Source: WS-11 sp035275545
GTDB lineage: Bacteria; Eisenbacteria; RBG-16-71-46
Reading direction: 5' to 3'
DNA length: 9,255 nucleotides
Assembly: GCA_035275545.1 (NCBI GenBank)
Contig: DATEMP010000108.1
Span: forward strand, 1 to 9,255
Shown here piece after piece: positions 1 to 5,880 of the stretch. The notes under the pieces were generated by a model. The model was not told the DNA's origin and ran no database searches. It was given only the letters and a program-made list of their open reading frames with translations. The translations under genes and the position numbers were made by a program. How positions within the stretch are numbered: the first letter of the stretch is position 1; every line of letters starts with the position of its first letter.

Positions 1-208
1 CGGCGTGGTCCGAGGCCGCCTCGCGCGCCGCCACCGTCACACGCTCGAGCCCGCTCTCGCCCAGCTCGCCCATGAAGCGCAGCGTGTAGTGCAGGTTGTC
101 ACGCTTGACCCACGACACCCCGTCTCCGTCGCCGCGCAGGCGCTCGACGAGGCGCGCCGCCGCGTCCTGCGCTTCGGCCGGCGGGAAGACCGCGAGGAAG
201 ATGCGCAC
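1..208 (-). CDS. thpR: RNA 2',3'-cyclic phosphodiesterase (2'-5' RNA ligase family), N-terminal part, cut by the window edge
   Basis: Reading the minus strand from a GTG at 208 gives VRIFLAVFPPAEAQDAAARL, followed by a stretch containing WVKRDNLHYTLRFMGELGE. The opening (R-x-F-x-A-x-x-P) and the HYTLRFMGE segment match the first HxTLxF catalytic motif of the 2H phosphoesterase/ThpR family, which hydrolyses 2',3'-cyclic phosphate RNA ends. The second H-x-T motif would lie beyond position 1, so only about 69 codons are visible. The GTG lies 16 nt downstream of the cinA stop with no convincing Shine-Dalgarno. Translational coupling to cinA is therefore likely, and the exact start is moderately certain. 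A thpR directly after cinA, often followed by recA, is a common bacterial order and supports the call. recA would be outside the window. Confidence 0.85.
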   Translation of the reverse strand, partial: MRIFLAVFPPAEAQDAAARLVERLRGDGDGVSWVKRDNLHYTLRFMGELGESGLERVTVAAREAASDHA

Positions 209-224
209 GGCGCGGGCGGCCCGC

Positions 225-1484
225 TCACGGGTCGAGCCGCGCGTCGAGCGGCAGCCCGGTGAGCTCGCGGCGCATCATGTCGAGCGCGGTCTGGGCGGCG
301 CGCTCGCGCACGGTCTTGCGCGTGCCCATGAACCGCAACTGCCGCACCGCATGCCCGGCGGGCGAAGCGATGCCGATGAACACCGTGCCGACCGGCTTCT
401 CCTCGCTCCCGCCGTCGGGCCCGGCGACGCCGGTGATCCCCACCCCCAGCTCGACGCCCGCGCGCTTGCGCGCCCCCTCGGCGAGCTGCTCGGCGACCGG
501 GGCGCTCACCGCGCCGTGCGCCTTCAGATCGGCGGCGTCGACATCGACCAGCTCGAGCTTGGAGGGGTTCGAGTAGGTGACGAAGCCGCGCTCGAAGTAG
601 CGCGAGCAGCCCGGCACGTCGGTGATGCGACGCGCCAGCAGCCCGCCGGTGCAGGACTCGGCGGTCGCGAGCCGCCAGCCCTTCGCCACCAGCAGCTCGC
701 CCACCACCTCCTCGATCGTGCGCGTGCCCTCGGCGTACACGACGCTCGCCACCTTCGCCTTGAGCTCGGTGTATGCGCGGCCCGTCACCTCGCGCACCGC
801 GTCGGTGTCGTCACCGGTGACGGTGACCCGCAGGTCGACCCCGAAGTAGCTCGGCAGGTAGGCGAGCGCGGCGCCGGGCCAGCCCTTCGGGAGCTTGCCG
901 ATCCGCTCGTGGAGCTGGCTCTCGAACACGCCCGCGGTGCGGAGCGTGAACGACTCGACCGCGAGCCCGGTTCGCCCGCGCAGGTAGGGCACCACGAACT
1001 CGGTGGCGAGTGCCTCCATCTCCTGCGGCACGCCCGGGAGCAGGATCACCGGCTTGTCGTCCTCGAGCATGAGCAGCCCGGGCGCGGTGCCGAGCGGATT
1101 GGGCCATGCGGTCGCCCCGCGCGGCAGCAGCGCCTGGCTCTCGACCGAGGTGGGCAGCTTGCGCCCCGCGCGCTTGCCGCGCTCGCGGATGCGCGTCAGC
1201 ACCTCGTCGTCGAGCTGGAGCGGACGCCCGAGCACCGTCGACACCGCCTTGCGCGTGATGTCGTCGGGCGTGGGCCCGAGCCCGCCCGTCACCACCACCC
1301 CGTCGGCGCGCTGGAGCGCCCGGCGCAGCGCCTCGGCGATCCGCTCGGCGGTGTCCCCGACCGTGCTGTGCCAGCCCACGGCGACGCTCGCTTCCTCGAG
1401 CGCCCGGGCGAGGAACGCGAAGTTGGTGTCGAGCGTGCGCCCGGTGAGCACCTCGTTGCCGATGGTGATGATCTCGACTTGCAC
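225..1484 (-). CDS. cinA: CinA: competence/damage-inducible protein A, with MoaB/Mog-like N-domain and C-terminal NMN amidohydrolase domain
   Basis: The protein has 419 residues, the usual full length for two-domain CinA. The N-terminal MoaB/Mog-like (COG1058) domain, about residues 1-170, opens VEIITIGNEVLTGRTLDTN and carries the TGGLGPTPDDIT motif at about 66-77. A linker region follows at about 175-255. The C-terminal PncC-type deamidase domain (about 261-415) shows TAESCTGG at 274-281, with VPGCSRYF and GVGITGVAGPDGGS further on. Known family roles are ADP-ribose/NAD-derived pyrophosphatase (N-domain) and nicotinamide-mononucleotide deamidation (C-domain) in pyridine-nucleotide salvage, both cytoplasmic. 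The start chosen is the GTG at 1484, because GAAGGA sits 6 nt upstream (1496-1491) and the family begins just there. The frame stays open far upstream only because the DNA is GC-rich. The GTG overlaps the TAG stop of the upstream membrane-protein gene by one base (TAGTG). Confidence 0.96.
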   Translation of the reverse strand: MQVEIITIGNEVLTGRTLDTNFAFLARALEEASVAVGWHSTVGDTAERIAEALRRALQRADGVVVTGGLGPTPDDITRKAVSTVLGRPLQLDDEVLTRIRERGKRAGRKLPTSVESQALLPRGATAWPNPLGTAPGLLMLEDDKPVILLPGVPQEMEALATEFVVPYLRGRTGLAVESFTLRTAGVFESQLHERIGKLPKGWPGAALAYLPSYFGVDLRVTVTGDDTDAVREVTGRAYTELKAKVASVVYAEGTRTIEEVVGELLVAKGWRLATAESCTGGLLARRITDVPGCSRYFERGFVTYSNPSKLELVDVDAADLKAHGAVSAPVAEQLAEGARKRAGVELGVGITGVAGPDGGSEEKPVGTVFIGIASPAGHAVRQLRFMGTRKTVRERAAQTALDMMRRELTGLPLDARLDP

Positions 1485-2569
1485 TAGCGTTCCTTCACCG
1501 TCACCTCGAGATGGAAGCACTTGCGCCCGGCCGGATGGCGCCAGAACTCGGACCCCGATGGCGTGGGCCGGTTCCGCCGCAGCGGCGGCCGACCCAGGTC
1601 GGCGGCCTCGAACTCGGCGCACAGCTCGTAGCCGAGCGAGTCGAGCGTGCGGTACTCGTACGGGCGGGAGGTCACCGGATCCAGCATGGTCTCGGAGGCG
1701 ATGCCGTCCGGCTGCTGCTGAAGCTCCTCGAGCGAGGACGGCAAACGGTGGCGTGCCCCATGGAACATCTGGATCGACCCCCGGATGGTTTCGAGCGCCA
1801 TGATCCGCTGTTGATCCAGCTGGCGGGCGCGCTCGTCCCCGGGCCTTCCGGACATGAAGAGCCCGGCGACCATGACCATGAACACGGCGATGGCGGCGGC
1901 GCGCGCCTGGAGCGTCATCCGGGGCCTGGACGTCCCCGCATCCGCCTCGTCGCGGCGCAGGTCGGTCAGGTAGTGGCCGAACACGATCGCGGCGATCAGG
2001 AACACCACCAGCGTCTTGAGCAGGAAGCGCGGCGCGAGCTCGCCGCCCAGCAGGCGCGTCACCAGCACGGTGAGGTCGCCGATGATGACCAGCGCCGCCA
2101 CGAGCAGCGTGATGTAGGTGAGCCACTTGCGGATCGGCGAGCCCCGCTTCTCGGGCTCCCGGTCCACCTCGCGGCCGATCACCCGCGAGAGCAGCAGGAA
2201 GATCGGGAAGGCGATGATGATCCCGGCGGTCGCCCCGCGCGCCCACTCGGCGTTGGACCGCCAGTCGTAGCGGCCGCCCAGGGCGTCCGGCACCCAGCGC
2301 TCGATGAGCGCGAACAGCACCTGGCCGGTGTTGAAGGCACTGGTGTAGAGGGTGGCGAACAGCACCAGGTAGAGGAACGCCTCGCGCGCATTGAGGTACG
2401 GGCGGCGGCGGGGAACCGGAACCGGGAAGTCGGTCTCGGCGAAGGCGTTGAGCGCCGCGGACACCTCGTCGGCGCGCCAGCCGGCCTGGGTGAGAGCGTC
2501 CCGGATCGCCGGGCGCTGGAGCCCGCGGCCGAGCGCCTCGCGAACGAAACGCTGGAGGTCGCTGTTCAC
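1484..2569 (-). CDS. DUF5671-like five-helix membrane protein with a soluble, pseudopilin-like C-terminal domain
   Basis: The protein has 361 residues from the GTG at 2569; an ATG at 2605 would add 12 residues. The N-terminal 45 residues (LQRFVREALGRGL, AIRDALTQAGW) are a helical SHOCT-like segment that commonly precedes DUF5671. About five hydrophobic helices follow, near 62-90, 112-131, 149-172, 181-203 and 222-240. Residues 245-361 are soluble and contain LPSSLEELQQQPDG, DPVTSRPYEYRTLDSLGYEL and a closing FWRHPAGRKCFHLEV strand. This resembles the C-terminal beta region of type II secretion G-type pseudopilins, but there is no prepilin peptidase site. The function of the family is unknown to me; an inner-membrane location is inferred from the helices. 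GTG is preferred because family members begin near NSDLQRFVREAL, but neither candidate has a good ribosome binding site, so the start is uncertain. The stop overlaps the cinA start, suggesting co-translation. Confidence 0.85.
   Translation of the reverse strand: MNSDLQRFVREALGRGLQRPAIRDALTQAGWRADEVSAALNAFAETDFPVPVPRRRPYLNAREAFLYLVLFATLYTSAFNTGQVLFALIERWVPDALGGRYDWRSNAEWARGATAGIIIAFPIFLLLSRVIGREVDREPEKRGSPIRKWLTYITLLVAALVIIGDLTVLVTRLLGGELAPRFLLKTLVVFLIAAIVFGHYLTDLRRDEADAGTSRPRMTLQARAAAIAVFMVMVAGLFMSGRPGDERARQLDQQRIMALETIRGSIQMFHGARHRLPSSLEELQQQPDGIASETMLDPVTSRPYEYRTLDSLGYELCAEFEAADLGRPPLRRNRPTPSGSEFWRHPAGRKCFHLEVTVKER
1491..1496 (-). promoter_or_regulatory. Ribosome binding site that fixes the cinA GTG start
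   Basis: GAAGGA on the minus strand lies 6 nt upstream of the GTG at 1484, inside the last codons of the preceding membrane-protein gene. It decides the start in a frame that otherwise stays open for hundreds of codons upstream. Confidence 0.7.
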
Positions 2570-2898
2570 CGGCGCAGTATCCCGCCCGCGACCACGGTCG
2601 TCCAATGGCGGTGGACCCCGCGACTCGCGCCGTCTCCGGGTGCCCTGCCCCAGCCGCTGCGCGGATTCCCCCGATCCGTGCCTTCACCGCCGGCCCAGGC
2701 GCCGTGCGTCACGCGACCACCGACCATGCATCGCGCGAGCCTGCGCCGGAAGCGGGGACCGCGCATGCAACGCCGGGCGCGCCTGGTTCTCATCCTGCAC
2801 GGGGGCCGGTCCCCGATCCTGGGCACGTCCGCTGCGATATCGGCCTGCTGGGCCACACCCCAACCCCGGGGATGGCCGCACCGAAGCGGAGGAGCCCA
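2570..2898. other. Divergent intergenic region (329 nt) between the DUF5671-like gene and the lipoprotein gene
   Basis: The two flanking genes point away from each other, so both of their promoters should lie here. I see no convincing -35/-10 pair for either direction. A 9-nt inverted pair, CGGGGACCG at 2753-2761 and CGGTCCCCG at 2807-2815, is present with a 45-nt spacer, but such matches are expected by chance in DNA this GC-rich. Open frames crossing the region lack family similarity and a usable ribosome binding site, so I call no gene here. The only clear signal is the Shine-Dalgarno at its right end. Confidence 0.5.
2888..2894 (+). promoter_or_regulatory. Ribosome binding site of the lipoprotein gene
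   Basis: GGAGGAG is a near-consensus Shine-Dalgarno, 4 nt before the ATG at 2899. It fixes that start over the open frame that extends upstream to about 2605. Confidence 0.85.
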
Positions 2899-3480
2899 AT
2901 GACCCGGATGAGAGTCCTCGCCGCACTCGCAACCATTGCGTTGCTCGGCGTCGCCGGCTGTTCCAACCTCCCGACCGGACCGCGTTCAGGGGTGATTTCG
3001 AACGGGGGCGACCCCGGCGCTCAGACCGCGGGCTTCGTGCCCATGCCCGAGGTCCTGCCGGAGCCGGAGCCCGAGCCGCAGCCGGGTGAGCCCGTCGAGG
3101 TCAGCAGCACGCGGCAGATCCACGGCTTCGCCGGCGGCACGGTCTCGGCCGGCAACTTCACGGTGGTGATTCCGCCGCTCGCGGTCGCCGGAAACGCGAC
3201 CGTCAAGGTCACTCAGCCCGATGCGAGCAAGCCGTACGTGAAGCTCGAAATCTTCCCTGCGGCGGCGAACAAGTTCCGCGTGCCGGTGACCTTGGTGGCC
3301 CACGCCAGCCCGATGGGCGACGTGAAGCTTCAGTCCGCGTACATCAGCTGGTTCAATCCCGCGACCGGCAAGTGGGAGCGGATCGCGTCGTCGGTGAGCC
3401 TCGAGACCCACACGGTCACCGCGACCCTCAAGCACTTCTCGGAGTACGCCGTCGAGGTCGACGGCAAGGCGGGCTGGTAG
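2899..3480 (+). CDS. Predicted lipoprotein with a Pro/Glu linker and ZU5-like beta domain
   Basis: The protein has 193 residues. The signal peptide MTRMRVLAALATIALLGVAGC ends in a lipobox (V-A-G-C, Cys21), so lipidation and anchoring in an envelope membrane are predicted; the residue after Cys is Ser, which in the E. coli rule favours the outer membrane. A low-complexity Pro/Glu linker (EPEPEPQPGEP, about 54-65) follows. Residues 75-186 read like a ZU5-type domain: GFAGGTVSAGNFTVVIPPLA opens it, a YISWFNPATGKWERI strand pair follows, and HFSEYAVEV closes it. ZU5 domains in bacterial surface proteins are usually one module among several; here the domain stands alone. Ligand and partners are unknown. 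The start is fixed by GGAGGAG 4 nt upstream. It is the only plus-strand gene in the window and is convergent with the DUF4920-like gene, sharing a hairpin terminator with it. Confidence 0.9.
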   Translation: MTRMRVLAALATIALLGVAGCSNLPTGPRSGVISNGGDPGAQTAGFVPMPEVLPEPEPEPQPGEPVEVSSTRQIHGFAGGTVSAGNFTVVIPPLAVAGNATVKVTQPDASKPYVKLEIFPAAANKFRVPVTLVAHASPMGDVKLQSAYISWFNPATGKWERIASSVSLETHTVTATLKHFSEYAVEVDGKAGW

Positions 3481-3489
3481 AGATTCGTC

Positions 3490-3542
3490 ATCCCGGGCAG
3501 CACGGCGGGTCGGGCATGGGGTGTCCCGGCCCGCCACGGGAT
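3490..3542. terminator. Strong hairpin between convergent genes, a likely bidirectional transcription terminator
   Basis: An 11-bp stem pairs 3504-3514 (GGCGGGTCGGG) with 3525-3535 (CCCGGCCCGCC), with one U-G wobble and a 10-nt loop. An outer 6-bp stem pairs 3490-3495 (ATCCCG) with 3537-3542 (CGGGAT). It lies 9 nt after the lipoprotein stop and 11 nt after the stop of the convergent DUF4920-like gene. There is no U-tract on either side, so its strength as an intrinsic terminator is inferred from the stem and the position. Confidence 0.65.
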
Positions 3543-3553
3543 GGCGTTCCGCG

Positions 3554-4021
3554 TCAGGGCTTCCCGGGATACAGTTGGATGCCCTGGGTCGAGACCAGGA
3601 AGGTCGGCGACGGACACGCGTGCCCTTCGGCCTCGCAATCGTGCACCTTGTGCGCTTCGGCGTCCCTGGCCGCCTGCTCGGTCACCACGCCCTGCACGAC
3701 GATCTTCCGCCCCGCGCAATCGATGGGGAGCAGGACCGACTCATCGAGGCTCTTGGCGAGGAAGCTGACGCCGCCCGGGTTCGCGACCTGCACCCAGCAC
3801 CCGGCGCCCTGACACACTTCCTTCACGGTGCCCTCGAGGCGAACCGTCTTGCCCACGTACCGCTTGGGGTTCTTCGCCAGACGCGCCACGTCCACCGGCT
3901 TCTTCACCGTCACCGCCGCGCCGATGCTCACCGCATCCTGGGTTCCCTTGGTCTCGCCCGGGAACGCGGGCGACGCCAGCGCGAGCCCCACCACCACCGC
4001 GACAAACGACATCCTCTTCAT
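3554..4021 (-). CDS. Exported DUF4920-like OB-fold protein
   Basis: The protein has 155 residues. The N-terminus MKRMSFVAVVVGLALASPAF is a type I signal peptide with cleavage probably just after SPA, giving a periplasmic protein. The mature part has the DUF4920 pattern: VDVARLAKNPKRYVGKTVRL, then EGTVKEVCQGAGCWVQV, then SFLAKSLDESVLLPIDCAGR and VVQGVV, consistent with a small OB-fold. Cysteines fall at 70, 75, 102, 129 and 136. The first two (CQGAGCW) and Cys102 are family-typical. The C-terminal pair lies in HDCEAEGHACPSP and could bind metal or form a disulfide. The biochemical role of the family is not established. The ATG at 4021 lies 14 nt after the pgpA stop, with an AGG 5 nt upstream, so this is the last gene of the mglB-mglA-pgpA cluster, just before the shared hairpin. 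Confidence 0.88.
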   Translation of the reverse strand: MKRMSFVAVVVGLALASPAFPGETKGTQDAVSIGAAVTVKKPVDVARLAKNPKRYVGKTVRLEGTVKEVCQGAGCWVQVANPGGVSFLAKSLDESVLLPIDCAGRKIVVQGVVTEQAARDAEAHKVHDCEAEGHACPSPTFLVSTQGIQLYPGKP

Positions 4022-4035
4022 GACCTGCCCCTCTC

Positions 4036-4500
4036 TCATGAGGCCCATCCCAGGGCGCGCACTCCCCAGTATCCCAGGTGGAAAACCATGCAGGCGGTGA
4101 GGCCGGCGATCACGTCGTCGGCGACCACGCCGAGCCCGCCTTCGAGCCGCTGCGCCTGCTGGGCGCCCAGTGGCTTCCAGACGTCGAAGACCCGGAACAG
4201 CACGAACGAGGCCGCATAGGCTATCACGCTGTGCGGCACGAACAGGAGCGCCAGGCTCTGGCCCACCGCCTCGTCGACCACGATCGGCTTGGCGTCGTGG
4301 CCCAGCTCCTTCTCGGCTTCGCCCGAGATCCACATTGCCGCGATCGTGCCCACGGCAAAGAGCGCCATGGTCTCGCTCAGGCCGGGCGTCGGGAGGAACC
4401 ATCCGACGAACGCCACCACGGCGCTCGCGGCGGTCGCGGGAGCGAACGGCGCGTAGCCCACGGGGCCGAGCGTCGCGAGCACCCGGACGAGCACCTTCAT
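4036..4500 (-). CDS. pgpA: Phosphatidylglycerophosphatase A
   Basis: The protein has 154 residues, the standard PgpA length. It removes the phosphate from phosphatidylglycerol phosphate to make phosphatidylglycerol, in the cytoplasmic membrane. Family motifs are in order: GPVGYAPFAPAT (12-23, equivalent to the family GxxxxAPGT motif but with Ala in place of the second Gly), DAKPIVVDEAVGQ (69-81, acidic residues D76 and E77), FRVFDVWKP (102-110) and GGLGVVADDVIAG (121-133, acidic D128 and D129). Hydrophobic segments near 24-38, 42-58, 80-99 and 130-150 fit an integral membrane enzyme. Its ATG overlaps the mglA stop as ATGA (4500-4497), so translation is probably coupled to mglA. A GGGAG 13 nt upstream is too distant for a good independent ribosome binding site. 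Confidence 0.95.
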   Translation of the reverse strand: MKVLVRVLATLGPVGYAPFAPATAASAVVAFVGWFLPTPGLSETMALFAVGTIAAMWISGEAEKELGHDAKPIVVDEAVGQSLALLFVPHSVIAYAASFVLFRVFDVWKPLGAQQAQRLEGGLGVVADDVIAGLTACMVFHLGYWGVRALGWAS

Positions 4501-5192
4501 GCGCCGGGAGCGGCTCCCGCCCACGCGGGCTGGCGCGACGGCTCGGTGGCGCCCGGGCCGCCAGCGGGCGTGCCTCCGGGGGCACTCTCGCGGGTGGCGT
4601 TCTCGCTCGCGAGCCGGGCCAGCACCGCCTTGCAGATGGCGCGCAGCGTCTCGGCGACCCCGCGCCCCTCGCTCGCCACGCTCTCGAACTCCGGCGCCCG
4701 GCCGGGATTGAGCGCCGCGCGCAGGCGCTCGACCGGCACCGCGGCCGGCACGTCGCGCTTGTTGTACTGGAACACCCACGGCAGGCGGCGCAGCTGCTCG
4801 GGCGGGAGCCCCAGGGTCACCAGGTGGGTGCCGAGGTCGGCGAGCGACTCGCGGTTGGCCTCCTCGCGGGCGGGATGGGAATCGGCGACGAACACGATCC
4901 CGTCCAGCCCCTGGAGCACCGCGCGGCGCGACAGGCGGTAGTAGACCTGCCCCGGGACCGTGTAGAGGTGGAAGCGGGTGGTGAACCCGCCGATCTCACC
5001 CAGGTCGATGGGCAGGAAGTCGAAGAAGAGCGTGCGCTCGTGATCGGTGGCGATCGAGATCAGGCGGCCGCGGCGCTCGGCGGGCAGGCGGTCGTGGAGG
5101 CGCTTGAGGTTGGTGGTCTTGCCACACAGCCCCGGCCCGTAATAGACGATCTTGAAATGGATTTCGCGCGCCCGATGGTTGATGAGCGCCAT
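4497..5192 (-). CDS. mglA: MglA-type small Ras-like GTPase
   Basis: The protein has 231 residues. In Myxococcus xanthus MglA is the GTP-dependent switch for cell polarity and gliding; homologues in other phyla are mostly uncharacterised. Visible motifs: P-loop GPGLCGKT (19-26), switch region with ERTLFFDFLPIDLG (52-65), the MglA-specific TVPGQ (78-82) in place of DxxG, NKRD base specificity (144-147) and SVA (171-173). R53 and Q82, the residues M. xanthus MglA uses for hydrolysis, are conserved at identical numbering. Residues from about 196 to 231 form a Gly/Ala/Pro-rich tail that the roughly 195-residue M. xanthus protein lacks. The ATG at 5192 starts MALINHRAREIHFKIVYYGP, exactly the family N-terminus. 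The gene follows mglB by 43 nt and overlaps pgpA by 4 nt. Confidence 0.95.
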   Translation of the reverse strand: MALINHRAREIHFKIVYYGPGLCGKTTNLKRLHDRLPAERRGRLISIATDHERTLFFDFLPIDLGEIGGFTTRFHLYTVPGQVYYRLSRRAVLQGLDGIVFVADSHPAREEANRESLADLGTHLVTLGLPPEQLRRLPWVFQYNKRDVPAAVPVERLRAALNPGRAPEFESVASEGRGVAETLRAICKAVLARLASENATRESAPGGTPAGGPGATEPSRQPAWAGAAPGA

Positions 5193-5235
5193 GCCGCCCC
5201 CGGCTCGTAGGTGATGGAATCCGTGGGGGCAGCGC

Positions 5236-5721
5236 TCAGTCGCCGAACAGCGCGTCGACCTCGCGACCCGCGGCTGCCGCGAAGTCGCTGGTGCCGCGAC
5301 CTGCTTCGACCAACCCCACCTTCTCGAAGAGCTTCTTGAACACCGAGTCGAGCTGCTTCGCGGCACGTCCCGCGCGCAGTCGCACCAGGCCCAGCGTGCT
5401 GCGCCGATCGAACACCGTGCACATGATGACCCGGTCCGCGAGCAGGCAGGAATAGACCGAGCGGGACTTGCCCTCGTTCACGACCGCCTCGATCGACGGC
5501 TCGCCCAGGAGCTGCGACACCTCGGCGTTGGCCGTGAAATCGGCCGCCACCAGGCTGGCGAACGCAGTCGCGTCGAAATCGGCGCTCCGTCCGGACGTGG
5601 TGATCAATTGGCCGGAACGGTCGATGAGGTGGACCGAGAGCGCGTTGGTCTTCTCGAGCAACGCGTCCAGCACCTGATCGATGGCTCGAAAGTCATTTTC
5701 GAACAGAGTCCACTGCGGCAT
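5236..5721 (-). CDS. mglB: MglB-like roadblock/LC7-domain protein, the partner of MglA
   Basis: The protein has 161 residues. The roadblock/LC7 fold covers about 5-130: FENDFRAIDQVLDALLEKT as first helix, VHLIDRSGQLITTSG as the conserved beta-hairpin, DATAFASLVAADFTA as second helix, and VYSCLLADRVIMCTVFDRRS followed by TLGLVRLRAGRA at the end. In M. xanthus MglB dimers bind one MglA, stimulate GTP hydrolysis and, through their C-terminal helix, nucleotide exchange. The tail here (135-161) ends EVDALFGD and may do the same job. The start at 5721 is chosen over a GTG at 5775 because GGGAGG lies 4 nt upstream. It is the first gene of the mglB-mglA-pgpA-DUF4920 cluster. Confidence 0.93.
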   Translation of the reverse strand: MPQWTLFENDFRAIDQVLDALLEKTNALSVHLIDRSGQLITTSGRSADFDATAFASLVAADFTANAEVSQLLGEPSIEAVVNEGKSRSVYSCLLADRVIMCTVFDRRSTLGLVRLRAGRAAKQLDSVFKKLFEKVGLVEAGRGTSDFAAAAGREVDALFGD

Positions 5722-5725
5722 GACG

Positions 5726-5731
5726 CCTCCC
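5726..5731 (-). promoter_or_regulatory. Ribosome binding site of mglB
   Basis: GGGAGG on the minus strand, 4 nt before the ATG at 5721. It supports this start over the in-frame GTG 18 codons upstream. Confidence 0.8.
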
Positions 5732-5880
5732 GCTCGCGAGTTGAGCGAGTGGTCCGTGGTCAGACTCCGTGGCACGTCCTTATCCCGGCGGAATCGTTAC
5801 CATGGCGTCACTTGAGTTCGCAATAGCTAATCTCATCCGCCCCGAGGCCTCCCTCCCCACGCGCGGGGGCGTCCACCGGG
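5732..5880. other. Intergenic region likely to hold the end of the secreted-protein transcript and the mglB promoter
   Basis: Read on the minus strand, the first 50 nt after the 5881 stop are rich in C and G runs that can fold (CGCCCC pairing with GGGGCG, and the palindrome GAGGCCTC), without a U-tract, so only a weak terminator is suggested. The part near 5790-5840 is notably AT-richer than its surroundings (GATGAGATTAGCTATTGCGA), a plausible promoter location for mglB. I cannot assign a -35/-10 pair with confidence. Confidence 0.35.

Noticed and set aside
96..1487. Plus-strand open frame of 463 codons lying opposite cinA
   Set aside because: It is low-complexity Arg/Ala/Gly/His-rich translation antisense to a clear cinA, with no family motif; long antisense frames are expected in DNA of this GC content.
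1485..2687. Upstream extension of the cinA frame as a possible fusion protein
   Set aside because: The extension is out of frame with the clear membrane protein on the same strand and reads as a basic low-complexity shadow; the GTG at 1484 with GAAGGA is the correct cinA start.
1511..2902. Plus-strand open frame of 463 codons opposite the DUF5671-like gene
   Set aside because: Its translation is rich in Arg, Gly, Glu and Pro with no hydrophobic core or motif, and it mirrors the real gene on the other strand.
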